Source of the DNA: Opisthocomus hoazin
Lineage: Eukaryota; Chordata; Aves; Opisthocomiformes; Opisthocomidae
Direction of reading: 5' to 3'
DNA length: 64,000 nt
Assembly: GCF_030867145.1 (NCBI RefSeq)
Contig: NC_134417.1
Span: 9,091,577-9,155,576 of the forward strand
This document shows, in pieces, positions 1 to 14,274 of the stretch (position 1 is its first letter; every line of letters begins with the position of its first letter). A program made the translations under genes and the position numbers. The notes under the pieces are model-generated. The model did no database searches, was not told where the DNA came from, and saw nothing but the letters and a program-made list of their open reading frames with translations.

Positions 1-3000
1 GCCATTCTTCTCCCCGCCAGGGACAAGAAGGTGGCAGAAAGATCTGTGGCAGTGAGGCTGGCTGGGCACAGCAGGAGCTGCCCATGAGATGGGCTGGAGA
101 GGTGTATACCAGTGCAGGTGGGATAAGCCCTTTTTCCTGCTCTTTCTGCCCTTGTTTCAAAGCGCTGCTTGGTATTGTACTCCTTCCACCCGGCCCGGGG
201 CCATGCTGATGCTCCTCCAGCTCTGGTGTCAGGGAAACCACTTGTTTCCTGTTAGGGTGCTCTGTCTTTCCATGACTTCCATGGAGAAATCACTGGAAAT
301 TGCATAGCTTTGGTGCATTAAAAATGATGCTCCACTTTGTCTGGTGTGCTCTGCTGATGAGAGCAGTCACCCCGAGCCCGCCTTCCTGAAACAAAGCAGC
401 GCTGCACTGTACACATTTGAAATTTCTTCCTTGCCACAAAAGTAATTTTTCTCTGTGTGTCTGTGTATGTATAGCAACAGGAACTTCTAGAAGCTATCAT
501 CCGTTTACCAGCAGACAGCTGCTGATAGGACCAGAACAGACGGAGCAATGTCGTACGCTTCCAGAGAAGGGCTGGCCCTTGGCTCTGTTGCTTGTAGCAC
601 AACTCTTTGCATTCAACAAGCAAGGCACACACCAGTTACAGTTCAACTAATCTTACTAATCTTCTTCTAGTGGATGCTTCAACAGAATTTCATTTCCACT
701 TGCACAATCAGCCTGCGAAAGGCAGATAGTCCTCCAGAAAGAAGTCACACCGGCGGAAAAATCGCTCTTGAGATCAAGTTTGGGAGATAGGAGACAAGCA
801 AGCAAACCAGATGAACGATGATAACCAAATTGGAAATTGAAGCACAGTTTATGTTGCCATCTCTCCTAAGTAGCCTCCGTCGTCCTGCGTGTGCCTGTGT
901 GAGTGAGAAATGAATGGTGCATAGGCGGCGGCTGCCAACAGGAGCCAGGCATCTCGTCTGGACTGGTAGGGCACAGCCTACCTCTTTGCATGCACTGGAA
1001 AACGCCATGAGACGGAAATGACTGCCTGGAGTCTCTGGAGGTGACTGCATATGCTGGGTGCTTTTAGCTCTGTTGCTTTCTGATGATCCTCCTTTAGCCA
1101 TAGCTCCCTACCTACATGTAGCCCGGGACTGTCAGTGGCATCAGATAAACTCCCACTTGGTAGCTATAAGCGTCCTGTTACAGCTACATTGTTTTTACCA
1201 AATTCTTGAGCAATTTTTTATTTTAAATGTAGGAACATAATGAAATCTTTACTAGGTCTATGGAAAGGGTTTGGAAGTTAATGCCCAGTTAAGGCAGATT
1301 TTGACAGAAGATTTATAAGTTTGGAAACAGGAGGGAGCTTTAGAGCTTTGCCTTAAGGACAGGACCTACTTCACAGACATGGTCTCTAAAGACCAGGACA
1401 AAGTCTGGGAGATATTGACAGCGGTGGCAGACTCCCACTGAGCTCAGTGCAATTAGATTTTCACCATAAATTTCTCTGTAGGTATTTATTAGCAGTGCAC
1501 AGCTAGACAAGTAATAATAGGCCCTGCTACAGCTCTGCAGAGGATGAAAACAGAATGTAATAAAATCAAACTATTTTCCCAGTAACAGCAAGTACTCTGA
1601 ACCACCATCCAGAAAAGGTCTTGTGAGTTGTCTTGTGGACTTGTGAAGTTGCTTTAGATATTGCAGAAACATTTGGTAGCTAATTGGCCAGAGTACTTGT
1701 GGGTGCTTTTAGTATTTCCACTCCTGGAAACTGAACTGAATAAGCCGAGTCTGATGCAGTTATAATCCTATTTTTGTATTTATTGTGTTCTATGACCTCA
1801 GCCAAGAGCCAATGAGCCTATTTCTGCCTGCGTGTACATTGTATAGCATCATCTCTTACTCAGTCTGTGGTCTCTTAGACATTTTCTGAGGTCAGCGTGG
1901 GCTGCAGCACTGTCTGTTCAAGCTGACCAGCAATGGACCTGTTTCCCTCCTGGACTGCTGTGGATCCTTTGCAGTAGCCCACAGACTCCCAGACACCATT
2001 TTCTAATTGCCAGGGCGGGGAGGGGTGACACATGGGGTGATGTTGTGGCTAGCGTAGGTGGGATGCAGGGGGAGCCTGTGCAGAAAGGGGGGAGCAGCAC
2101 TTGGGGGTGCCAAGTCGCAGGTGAGAAGAGCTCGTGTTCCCGGGGGATTTGAGGGAGCACAGCTGGGAAACCTTGAGTGGTGATGCAGGAAGCTGACCCT
2201 GTGGGTTTGGTTTCAGCTCAGGTGTCGTAAAGAAAACAACAGAGCAAAAACCTCCAGATTTTTCTGGAAAGCCTCCAGCCATATCTCTTTAAAGATAGCA
2301 CAGCCTGTTTCCTCTTCGGTGGCTCATATTTGCAAAATTGCAGGCTTGGCTTTCTAAAGGCAGGTAAGGAACACAGGGACCAGTAACTGGAGCGGTCTGA
2401 TAAAGCAGAAACAGGGGGATAAGCACCATGGGCCAGGGTCCCCCTGGTAACATTGGTACACCCAGCATTTGCCCCACCAAACTGCTGTGTTGCCATCCCC
2501 GGTGAGATGGGATTCACCTCTGGGCTTGGAGGAGCTGCTCAATGCCTGGGAAGAGGTGAGTTCACCAAAATGGTCCTGTGGGGCTTGCCAGTGAGAGCAG
2601 AGCAGGGGAGGGGTGCGTACCCCTTTGGTGGACTCAAACTCTAGCCCCTCGCGTGAGCGGGGGCTGCGCCTCCTGCCCAGCCCCCTGCCCTCCGGCCCCA
2701 CAAGCATGCAAGGGATGCTTCACCTAATGCCCCTTGGGAATTGCTTCATCCGCGAGATGCGTGCACACACGCATGGATCTCCTGCAAACGCTGTAGCGTC
2801 AGGTTAGACTGAAGAACATAACATTCTCTGCAGACGCAGTAATCTGGGTTTGTGATTCATTTATCTCGTGACTCTGTGCTAGCATCAGAGCTACAGCAAT
2901 TGCAGGCCTAAGGAAGAACCGCCCCATAAATAAGAGAATAATTTGTATTGAAGTAGCTAATTGGTATCTCAACACTTTAATACATCCATTTATAACCACA

Positions 3001-6000
3001 TTTTGTGTTAGAGTGGATTATGTGGGGTCACTAAGGCCACTGTCTGCCTTCCTCCGCTCTTTGTGCTTTCTGCAATGGGCAGAAAAGCATACTGCAATCG
3101 GAGGGAAGGTGTCTGCAAATTACTTGCTAAACTGAGCTATTCTTGAAATGAACTTTAAAAGTCAGCTGAACTGCTCCCCCAGCATTGCAAAATTGAAAAT
3201 GATATCAAATTTCAAATCACAGGTGAAGAAAGCAAGCTGGCTTGTTCTGGGGAACAGAACTACAGCTGCTATATGCTGTAATCATTAATGATCCCTGACA
3301 GAATTTTCTGGAATCACAGTACCTTCCTGGAGGGGATGATACTTTATTTTTGATGTGGAATATTTTGTATTGGGCTGTAGTGCTGTCTCGACATGTTTCT
3401 ATGATATTTAATTCTTTGGTAATTCTCTTGCAAGAAGGAACGCAGAAACCCTGTTAGAGATGCTGTCGACTGCAGAAACACCTAGAAAGAAAATCCTATT
3501 TTCTCCTTCCCAGGTTAAAAGAGGTGAATGATCTTTTCTTTTCTTGAAACAAGATATTATTTTTCCTGAAAAATACAAGTCCCCTTTGAGTAAAGCAGTC
3601 CGCAGATTCCTGAAAAGGAAAAAACTTTCAGAAGCTAAATAGAAAGGGAATTTTCAGAATAGAGTATAGTTCATTTCATTTTGAGATGGTTCTTATCTTT
3701 AGCTTGTACTTTATTATTGCAGAAGAGCTTTAAAAACAACTTAAAGATCTGTATAAAAATTTGTGTTGTGTGAAATGAATGGTTTGGATGTTTTTCAGTT
3801 GGAGCTACTCTGTTGATGTTTTGATTCATATAAGCTTTGGGGAAAATGTAACATGGATTGGCTATAAGCAAATCTGTCCTTATGTGGCCCCAGCCACTAC
3901 CTTCTGTTTTCCCCAGGCTTGGGTAATCACGAAGCTAGTCAGGCTGGCAAAGAAAGAGAACTTTCAGAGCCGGCCCAAAGCAGTGGCCCGTGGCAGGGAA
4001 GGGCACAGGGAGCTTTGCCCATCGCGGGTGGGAGGGACTCCTGTGCCCCGAGAGCGCTCCCCGCCTGCACCGCACACAGGGGTGACGTTCCTCAACCAAG
4101 AGCCCGGGCTTTTCCCGAGGTTGCCCAGCTCCCATGGGCTTCAGTGGGAACGGCACAGGGCCCTACTAGTTTACAAATGGTGTACGAACACTTCATGAAG
4201 TGCATTGATGGGTTTCAGGGAGGCACACGAGGTGCCCCCTGTGAAACAGTGCTGTGTCTGATCTTGTCACAGAGCCTTCAGACATTTCCCCTTTGGATCT
4301 CTTACCTGGGTCAGGGACAGTGGTCCTGCCACAGCCACGTCCCCACGCCATGCCGGTCATCTACTGCCTGATGCTCGCAGGGGCACGGGGAGGGTGCCAG
4401 CTGTCCTGGGCAGGCACTGGTGCTTACTGGAGATGCTGGATGCACGTGCATTTGTCACACACTGAAACACGAATAGACCTGCAGCATTATCTGGCTCTAT
4501 GTAAATATTTGTCAAGATGGCTCAGTGTGCTCTGTGCTCAATGCAGTCAGCAGAGCTGTGGCAAATTACCCTGGTACAAAATGTGTCTATTTACAAGGAA
4601 GAGTGAGTGCAAAGCCCAATGGCTTCAAAATTTTCTTAGACTTGCCAAGGCGTAGTGACTTTGAAAGATGAGCTGTTTTAAGGAAGATGCCTACTTTTAG
4701 GCAGCCAAATTATTTTGCGTTTCTGAAGGTCATAATATTTTTAGGAGAATTGTATCCCTGGCTGTAGTTTCTTTTACCAGAAACCTGCGTAAGTAGTGGA
4801 AGCACTGATTAGCCAGGGCTGGTGCCTTCCTTGTGAGAAAGTCAAGCTGAAGACCCATCTCCTGATGCCCAGGTCAAACCTCCATCAGAACATGTGCCCC
4901 CACACCTCATTCCTAACCTATGAGTGTCGAGCTGGGGCTTGCTTCCTCACTTTCCATCTTTTTTTTTTCTGTCTGTAGCAACAGCTTAAGTAAAGCACCT
5001 GCTGTTTTGTATGTCCCAGTAGCCTTTGTTATAAGGTGCGTGCATATATATACACATACACTGCAATTTCTGTGCTTACCCACTAAGAATTGATAAAGCA
5101 ATGCACTCCCTGTTCCTTGACTTTTGAAAGACGTAAAGTAAAAAAGTAAGCTACAAATCCAATTTTGTGCTCATAGGATATGTAGGAGGACAAATAATCA
5201 CATCTTGTCAGGCAAATGACTGTTTAAATTATTTTTCCATCTCAACACATAGGAAGCCACAGCTACTGAAATGTACGGCTCAGTAGGTAAAATATACATC
5301 TAGCCTAGAAATATAGTACATCTATTTTCAGGTGCCACAAAACTCATGGTCATCAAGAAGAGTATTAAAAAATTCACTTCATAAGGACATCAGCGTTAGA
5401 CTAATGAGGAGATCGAGTACTGGATAATGAATTGCACAGGCAGAAAATTGTGCACTATAAAAGGTGAGCTACAAGGCAAAGCCATTTCCTTAGGAAAAAT
5501 GTAAATGTCCCAGCAGTCTTGGAATAGGACAACTAAATTCTGGTCTGTATTTGCAGTTTGATGTGTAAAGTAAGTATTTTTTAAAAAGTCACATCCTTTA
5601 TATGTTTATAAAACAGTCTACTGCTGCTTTTGGCTGCTTCTTTAGAAAGGTGCTGTAGCACAGGAGACAGATAATTTTAAAAAATATCCACAATCCAAAG
5701 ATGAAGTTCCACATTTTTTCCCGTTGCAGATATTTTAGCTGTAGAAGCTGGTCAGCAAGAACGTTATCAGCAAAGAAATAGACTCAGAATTTATGACAAA
5801 GATGATTAATCCGGGCTTACTGAGTCACACACTGAGCTGAGCCAGGAGGACGGTAAATGGTAGAGAAACAAATCATACAACCTGATTAATAAATGAGTTA
5901 GCCAAGAAAGTAACCATGGAGGTGTCAGCTCAGAGACAGAAGGCTCTCCAACGCCTAAGGTTGTCCAGGGGACCCAGGCTCCTCGGCACTGCTGCTGACC

Positions 6001-8500
6001 TGCAGGCAGTCGCTGGCCCAGTTTCCCCCAGACAGCTCCATCAGACTGCGGCGTGGCCAGGCTGCCGGTTGCCGTTTCTTTGTGGCAGGCGGTGGTAGCC
6101 AAGTGTTAGGGATGGGAGGCCTCCCCAGCCTCATTCCTCACCTGGCTTTGGAGAGCACTTTGGTGAGCATCCAGTATTAAGTTAAAAATGTAAATGTTGC
6201 CTTTAGCAGGTCAATGAAATAAAGCTAATCTGATTTTCTGGCAGTCTATTGTAGACTGGATGGATGGGAAAAGGTGTTTGAGCATAGTATTGATTACATT
6301 GATTGCACTTCAAAATTTTCTTGGAATGTTGTTGTCAAGATACCATTCCTCAGGGACTTGATCTGCCTGCCACAATTTACCTTAGCATATTTTTAATGTC
6401 CAGACTACTCAAAATCCCCTCTGTTCTCCTCTCTGTGCTTGCAGAGAGTTTTCTATTTTCAGAGTTGAGATTTCATCCTGTTGGGAAGGCAGGCCGGGAG
6501 GGCTAAGGAGGATGCATTAACAGCATCTTAGTTTGGAGGCGAGAGATGTGGAGTCTGATGTGGCCATCTATGCGTGAGGCGGTGATCAGCTCCACAGAGG
6601 GCACTTTAAGCTAAGCTTGAAGGAACTTCATGGCCAAAGCAACGCTGAAGACAATCAGACTTGCTTTGTGGCTCCCCATGCAAGGTGGATTTTTAACTAC
6701 ATGTTAAACAACGTTTTACCTATACATTTGTCGATGTGTCTCAAAATCTACACTGGTGTCCCTGACCTTCCCCACACTAGGGAGGGGGAGATGGGGCTGC
6801 AAAGGTGGCATTGAACATTGGTCTGTCCGTGGTGGAGGCTGGGCTTTCAGTTCCTGCCCCCACATCTTCTCGGGGCTGGGGATGAGCTTCAGCTTAAATA
6901 TGGCCTCGTTGTGTGGGATATCACAAAATTTACTGGCATGCAAACTCATAGCGCTATAGAGTACAAAATTATGTGAAGCTGTTAGATGAGGAGAGGGCCA
7001 GGGGAGCTGGCAGTTTTTAAACAGAAATTAGAAAGCCGAAAATAGGTGTAAACAAAGTTCAAGCTGATTATTGCTTCTAGGAAAGTGAAGTCCACGGGCA
7101 TGGGTGAGACTAAAGGACTTGTCAGGTTGTACAGTATCAACATTGCTGTTGTCTAAATTAATTGGTGAAATATGATGGTAGTTGCAGACTTACATACAGA
7201 ATAAAATTTTTAGATTTTTTTTTCTTATTCTCTATCACTGTGCTAGTCACTAGCACAAGGTTTCTACCTTGTGGAACTCGTGTTTGTAAGAAGAAAATCA
7301 ATTGATTGTATGTTGGATTGGAGTAAATTTAACTTGCAGAAAACACTTTTCCTGTCAGGTTACATTTGCATCCCCAAACTTACTTGCAGGGGTTTAATGC
7401 ATTTCCCCTTGTTATGCCACATGAATGACAAGCAAGGAATGTTGGGTTTACCCCCTTTAATGGTTTATCTTTATTTTTATCTTTTCTGTGTCTGTACATA
7501 GTGTTCTTGGCCTGGCTCTTACATACTTAATATGGGAGTACAAGTACTGGTAGTGTTTGTTGCTCTGCTTCGATGTTTATTGACAGGTGGCAAAACACAT
7601 ATCCATGGTAGAAAAATGTGTTCCTTGCAGAAATTATATGTTGCATCTCATCCAAGCAGTCTGACACCTTCTCTTAGGTCAAAGAGGAGCGAAAAAAGTG
7701 GAGATGGGAGATATCTTTTTGCATTTAGGGGAACAGATTTACAATGTGAATCTAAATGGAATCTAAAATTCGAGCTGGAAGAAGATCCATTTAAAGGAAA
7801 TGCAGTTTTGGAAAGAGTTGCAATAGACTATATGGGATGGCCATGTGTTTCACCTGTAGATCTCACCAGACAGGCGCAGTGTGCCTCCTCTTCTGTGTGT
7901 TGGCATGAGCTTAGGGCAAGAGAAAAATCACCTGAAAAGGCTTTTCGAAGGTGATTCTGAGCAAAGTTCTGGCAGGGATGGTTCCTGCCATCTCCAGTCG
8001 ATGAGATGCCCCAGTGGTGGTGACTGCAGTAAGCAGAGTAGCAGGAGAACTGCCCTGATGTGGGTCACCCATTTAAAAAATACACACTCAAAGTTGCATA
8101 AATGCTTAGTTCTCATTTAAGCATTTAAATAGAGTGGTACAAAATGCACCCCACAGCTACACCAGAAGAGATTTCCTCTAACTTAAGCATGAAGCTAAAC
8201 CAATCCAGCAGACTCAAATTCAGTGACAACTGGGGAGCCACAAAGGTGGTATGAAGCTTCTTATTTCTTTTAAAGCCTGTCCTGGATCCTGTTCATCCAA
8301 CCCAGAGGGCTAGGCTGCTTTGTGGCACTCCCACCAAGTCGCCCCATCGGAGGCTGGCTTTTCCGCCAGGATAAAGCCGGGGGGTCTATTTTTAGGCAGG
8401 AAGGTTTTTGGGAAGTGCATCACGGAGCTGCAATTGAGGAGCTGGGGAGCTGCCAAACAATTGCTTTGTAACTCTCCTCCCCCAAGCACAGAAGACCTGC
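1..8500. other. Intergenic DNA, distal downstream flank of SCG2
   Basis: I see no supported gene here. The open frames are all short (150 codons or fewer), overlap each other on both strands in the GC-richer patches (about 1.9-2.75 kb and 3.9-4.4 kb), and show no recognisable domain or splice structure. Composition alternates between AT-rich stretches and GC-richer patches, as is usual in bird intergenic DNA. Small simple-sequence bits occur, such as a T9 run near 4,960 and a short TA/CA stretch near 5,043. Conserved noncoding elements could exist but cannot be recognised without an alignment. Confidence 0.6.
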
Positions 8501-11500
8501 ATGGCTTGTTGTCTGCAGGCTTTTGTCTAGCAGAAGAAGGCAGAGCTCTCTGCCTTTGACCACTAGTCATTGCATAGCAGATCTGCTGATTGGCTGTGGT
8601 GAATTTAAAATAATTGTACTATAGTTACTCGCCAGTGTACATTACATTTGGAATAAGAGGTTGCTTTTCTTTCTTTACAAGGGGAAAACGTTGTAAGTGA
8701 ACCGATAATTTTGAGTACGCTAATTCCAAGACACTGGCAGACACTGAGTGGTTTCCTGGAGTAACAGCCTCTCTCAGGAGAAACGTCAAATGCATTTAAT
8801 CAGCCACATTTAGAGCTCTGCAACATCTGCAAATGAATTATTAACAATCTCAAATGTTTTTGAATGATCTAAAAGTCAGGAATAACGTGGCTCTTCAGAT
8901 AATCAGCAAAGATTCAAAGCTTCTCCTTTCCACTTTATGCACTAGAGGCTCTGCACCTGCCTGCTGCTGGTAACTGGAATTCCCTGCAGCTCAGATAAAC
9001 CTCTCCGGAGGCACTTGTGTAGCTGAACAAATGCAATGTGCAGCTGGTATCCAGCTGTGTCCATATAGATTTATGCATTGTGTAGTAAATAGCCACTGAC
9101 TGGTGGTGTGCATCTTGGGGGGAGGTAAGGGGTGCTCCAGGGAGCGCAGTTCCCACACGGCTCTCGTCACTCCACATGACTGTTGTCCACAGAAGTCCTC
9201 TACTCCCACGACGCTACGTTTGAGCTGAAGTAATGGAAGATTGGTTTGGGTAAGGTTTGCCTGGAGAAGCAGGTTTGAGTTGTGAGTCTTCTCATTAGCT
9301 AGCAGCAGCAAGAATGGCAGGCTAAAGCTGTGAAGCAAAGTACAGCTGAGAATGCCCAGGTTCCAGCCTTGGCTTACCCTTTGCCATGTTAAGAAAATGA
9401 CAGATGTCACTTCTCCTGCAAAACAAGCTGTCTTGTAAAGTGCTTTGAGAAATACTAAGGTCTGTCATATGACATGTGACTCAGACCCCTTCCACTGCAA
9501 TGTGGAAATACCCTTATAGAAAAGAATAGTTGCAACTATCTAATTTCTTCAGTTGACATAATGTGGCTACATTAATCTTTGAATCAATAAATGTTCTCAT
9601 GTAAGAGCCCCAGCTGACAAAATAATGGAGCCATCAGGATGCAGATGTAAACAAAACACTTGCAGTAGCATGTGAATTAATGAAAAAACAGAAAAGTATT
9701 AACTCTTATGGACACCAACACAATGAAATCTGGTATATGTACAAAGAAGAACTCCCTTGGGTCTCGAGGAAGGTGGTCAGCAGCTTGTTATATTCAGATC
9801 AAATGCAGAATTTCTGTTCAATCTGCTTGTTGGGGAGGGCCTTAAATATGAGGACACGGTGAAGCTTACTGCAGGTTTTAAGAGGAAGACCTGAGCAGAA
9901 ACGTTTTTCTTTGCTGGACAAAACCCACTGATAAAGAGAGCACAAACCAGGTGCATCTGAGATGCTGTAAAAATGTAGCACAAAAGAGAAATTAAAAATC
10001 TACTCCTTACTCTGCCTGAATAAAATTGCAGGGTGGTCACTTTGTTTGGCATACAATTACAATAATAAACTTGATAGTGTATCTGTTATGGATTATGCAT
10101 TCTGTGTGCATTATTAGTATGACTGTTTGTCCCCCTACACTCCTAAGGCAAACATAAAAGACAGACAAATGAAAGCAGAAGCGGCTGTGGCTCTTAAGAA
10201 CAATTAAGCACTACACAGCCTCTCTGCAGGAGGCCGCTCTGGAGTGGTTTAATGGAGCAGATCTCATGATGTGTTGTACATTTCGATAATGTTGTCTTGC
10301 AAATTCAGGTATAACTATCTGCTGTTCTGCAGGAGCTTTGGTTACACAGCAAGAAACAGCTATAGCTACCAAGAGGGTGCTGCTGATTTAGTATTTGCTC
10401 ATTTAATTTCATTTCAAAATGGAGTTGGAGATTTGTTTTTTAGAAATAAAGTACTTCATAGGGAGATTAGCTATCTGTTTTCTGTGGCTACAAGAGGAAA
10501 GGATATTGATGTCCATTTTTTGCTTGAAATCAGCTTGAAACTTCCACGTAGTTCTGTTATACAATGTGCAATTCTGTGCTTTCAAGCTCCACATCCTGTG
10601 CCTTGTTTATGACGATGAATCACAAACAATAACGTCCCTATGGCTTGCACACCCTATAAGTGAGATGGCCTTCTGAAAAGTGATGTATTTCCTTATGCCA
10701 AGGTTTGGATTTTCCAAAGCTTATTTTCTTCTTCTACACAGTCTCTGAAAGAATCTGTCCTCTTACGCACAGGTTTGCATCTCTGGTTCCTTAGATCTGA
10801 AGTCATTCTTGTATACAAAATTTTCACTGAGCTCTCCTTGAAATAAGATCCCGGAGGCCATGTTTATGCCAGGCAGCTCCCCAGGGCTTTGGTCAGTGAG
10901 GGAGCCTGGGTAGCCCAAGGGAAGGGAGTGCTATGGGCTGTGGTACGAGGGGAATTAAACTAAGGAACTTAAAACTGCCACCTGTCATGCTTGACCATGT
11001 TTCTTTTGTGTGGCATCTTCTCTAGGTCCTCCACACAGCTTGTAAATTAGGTATATTATTGCCCTGAAACAGGGACCTGTGAACCTCTGTCCCTTTTCTA
11101 GAATCATTATTTCAAAGAAATGAGATCAGCTAAAGAGGTAAGAATAATAATAGCACTCTAAATTAACATATATGTTGTAAACATCGTTTTGATGGAGTCA
11201 GCATCTTATATTGCCTTTAAAAACCCCAAAACCCTCAAACCATAAACACTGCAGCCTGATGAGTTTGTTTGCGACTTGAAGAAAATATCGAATACCATCT
11301 GAGCCAAGTCCCTTATGAAGGCTCTCAGCTCTGGCGACCTTCGGTGGCACAATGGACAGGGGAGCATGGAGCTTGCTCACAGCACAGAGACCTGCGGCGG
11401 GGCTGGCAAGGCTGTGGCAGAGGCCATCCGAGTGCAATTTGAGTACGAAGCAGAAGTGAAGGCTGGCACTTCACAGCATGTTCATCCTCGTTTCCTCAGC

Positions 11501-13814
11501 GCTGCGATGCGCTGCTGGGAGGTGGTACGTCTGCCCCCCAGCTACCATAGCAACGTGTTGCTCAGCCCTGCATCCCAGGGGCAAGGGGGGTGCTCCTCCA
11601 AGCCTTCAGCTTGGAAATGTAAAAACCTGCTTTTTACAGCACCATTATATGTCACCATTGAAGGAAAGAAAGGCAGCTAAAGGAAAGAAAAGATCACTGT
11701 TGACTTCATTGAGGTTTGCCCAAGCCCTGCTAAAGATATTTTTAATTATTCAGTCTGGTATTATGAAGGTGTTTGCTAAGTGTGTTGAACCGTGCATGTG
11801 CAACCACCTCCATCAGAGCTGTGGGTGCCCAAGGACTGGCACGGCCTCTGGCTGCTCTGCGGTGGCAGTCCCATGCTGTGGCACATAGGTTGCAGCCATG
11901 TCCAGGAGACGAGATCCTCCAACCTCTGTGTCATGGAGCCCTCGGTCTGCTGCCGAGCTCAGGCACAGGACTGCAGGCTGCTCTCAAGGGGCCGTTGTCT
12001 CTGGGTGGCAGTGGAGACTTTCCAAAAAACCTCTTCTGGGAGAGTTGTTTTGCAGTGATAAGCAAACCATTTCTCACCTGATGCATGTGGGGAGGACCTG
12101 AAGTGGTGGGAAGATGCCCTCTCTACACCCAGGAGAGCCAGAGATGTGCACGGCTGACACCATGACAGCAGCTGCTGGATCCCTTCCCAGCATCTATCCC
12201 CTGCAGCACAACGCCCATGTCAGCTCGGCATCTCAGGCCTTCACGTGGCCTTGTGCTTCTCTGCCTGCCCATTACCCTTTTTATGAAAATATTTATGTGA
12301 GTTAATTCTTTTCTCCTATAAGAAAAGAAAAAAAAAAAGGCATTTAGCTACAGCCCTGGTAAACCAAAGTGTCTAGCGAGCTGGCTGTGGAGTCAGGCTT
12401 TGGTACTGTGTGTGTGACTAAGGGCAGTAGATAAAGTCTCCTGTTAAAATATGAGCTTGGAAGGCAGGTATAAAATTCTGAAACTTGCTCTCTGAAAACA
12501 GCAAACATTAATTTAATTCTCTGTACTCGTTTTCATTACTCTTCCCCAGTATTATGTATTAAGTATATAAGTATTAAATGTTACTGATTTGACCGAAATA
12601 AAATTTTCTGGACTACGAGGATTGCAGGAGAAGTATTAGGATCAAGGAGACTAACAGTGTTAGGAATCAAGGTGATAAAAATTGTTATTTTTTAAAAGCA
12701 CTATTTTGTTTTGAATAAAATACAGTGCTTCCAAGCTACCTGTGTCACAAGCTAGTGCATCATGAATGGCAACAGGTTTGTCCTTCTTTAGAGTACAGAA
12801 GTGAATTTAACTCTGACATTTTTGCAATTCCATGTTTAATGTTTCGACTCCTCCAAGTAACAGGAAACTGAAGGATTTTGCTGTGGCCCAAAGGAAGAGC
12901 TCTGACTGAACTCCTATCGTCTTGCTCAGCGTAATGGTGACACTGCAGATGAAGTCTTATTTCTGCAGCCTTTGTACTTTACTTCATTGGACATTGCCTT
13001 GCCAAAAATCATCCCCACCCCACTTAGCAGAGATGAGCTGCTGAAGAATACCACAGGGGAAACCAGTTTTAAACTATAATCCTGGAAATGCTTATGCCTG
13101 AGCTGTCCTAGTGACAACAATGTCTGACTCACAGAGTTACACAAGCACATCTCCTTCTGTAAAAGAGCCAGAGACATTCTGTTTTTCAGAACATCCACTG
13201 CAGGTCTTAACAGGAGCTCAAGAGGCGTTTCAAGTGTCCAGGTAATGTAGTGAATAGTAAAGGTTCTGTCTATAGTTATACATGTAATGGTCATTTTGTG
13301 CAATGGGAAATAATATTTTCATTAGACAAAATGTGCGGTTACCTAAGGGGTGAGTTCTCTGCTTGCCTTGCCTTGGAGTCTGTCTCTTTCTTTGTGGTAG
13401 CCATTGTGAGAGATGGCGAGGAACCTGTCTGCAGAGCTTCCCATCTACTTCATCAGAGCTTCCCAGAGCTGCTGCTACTCGCCTACAAAGGTTCAATGTT
13501 GTGGTTTTTTAGAGCTTCATTCCAGAGTCTGCCTTAGCTTTCTCCCGCTGCCAAGATTAATTATGTGGGGCCCAATTTTCGGAAAAGGTAATGCAGTTCC
13601 TGCCTTGGTTGACTTCACCAAGCTTTTCAGATACCCACTGCCCTGTAATAATGCTAGTCAGCGCTCTTACAGCCCAGAGAAACAGGAGTATGTGCTACCA
13701 ACAACTTCTACGGTAAAATAATAGACTCCAGAAAAATTGTCTGTAGAAGTAAAAAAACCTGTTTCTGTTTCAATTAGTATGACTTTATCAACTGCCACAA
13801 AGAAACACAGTCTA
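8501..13814. other. Intergenic DNA, proximal downstream flank of SCG2
   Basis: No supported gene. The longest open frames (for example 10,271-10,612 and 11,478-11,888 on the plus strand) have no recognisable protein family, no repeated codon pattern and no credible splice neighbours. The stretch is mostly AT-rich, with a GC-richer patch at about 11.3-12.2 kb. It ends where the SCG2 transcript is expected to be cleaved on the minus strand. Confidence 0.6.
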
Positions 13815-14274
13815 TTGTCCAGAAATAATTTATTCATCAACAATAAAACACTGAATAGAAAAAGGCTTGTAAATAAAACTATATATATAATGCTTTATTT
13901 TTTTATTTGATACTCCACAAAAAACACTACAGACAGTAACAAAATAATCCAATTAATCTTAAAAATTTCAAATTATAATTGTCACTCTTCATTTATCATG
14001 TTTTATTAACAATGCAAAGGTTGGTTGTTTACATATTGTACTTTTACTTGATTTCATTGAATTGTTTTCTTAAAACACTTGAAGAAATTTGTTGTTCACC
14101 CCATAATTTATAACATATATATCAATAAACAATATAACAGCTCTGAGAAAGATATGCAGACTGCTCAGTGGTAAGTAGTCTACCATAGGTTGTTCAGTGG
14201 GAGAGCGGGAATAAATCACAACTGAATTGGGATAGAAGTCAACACATTGAAGAGAAATAGTATTTGGGGTACAA
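13815..14274 (-). other. SCG2: SCG2 3' untranslated region
   Basis: This minus-strand segment follows the SCG2 stop codon and is AT-rich. Three AATAAA hexamers read on the minus strand (plus-strand TTTATT at 13,902-13,907, 13,894-13,899 and 13,829-13,834). The last is followed by a GT-rich stretch at about 13,795-13,812, typical of a cleavage site, so I place the transcript end near 13,815. The two upstream hexamers could give slightly shorter mRNA ends. The exact cleavage point is inferred. Confidence 0.7.
13829..13834 (-). terminator. SCG2: Distal polyadenylation signal of SCG2
   Basis: A canonical AATAAA hexamer lies on the minus strand about 440 nt after the SCG2 stop codon. A GT-rich downstream element follows within about 20-35 nt. 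Two further AATAAA copies at 13,894-13,899 and 13,902-13,907 are possible alternatives. Confidence 0.65.

Noticed and set aside
7532-7954. 140-codon frame with a hydrophobic N-terminus resembling a signal peptide
   Set aside because: The hydrophobic start is short, the remainder matches nothing I recognise, and no splice or promoter context supports it.
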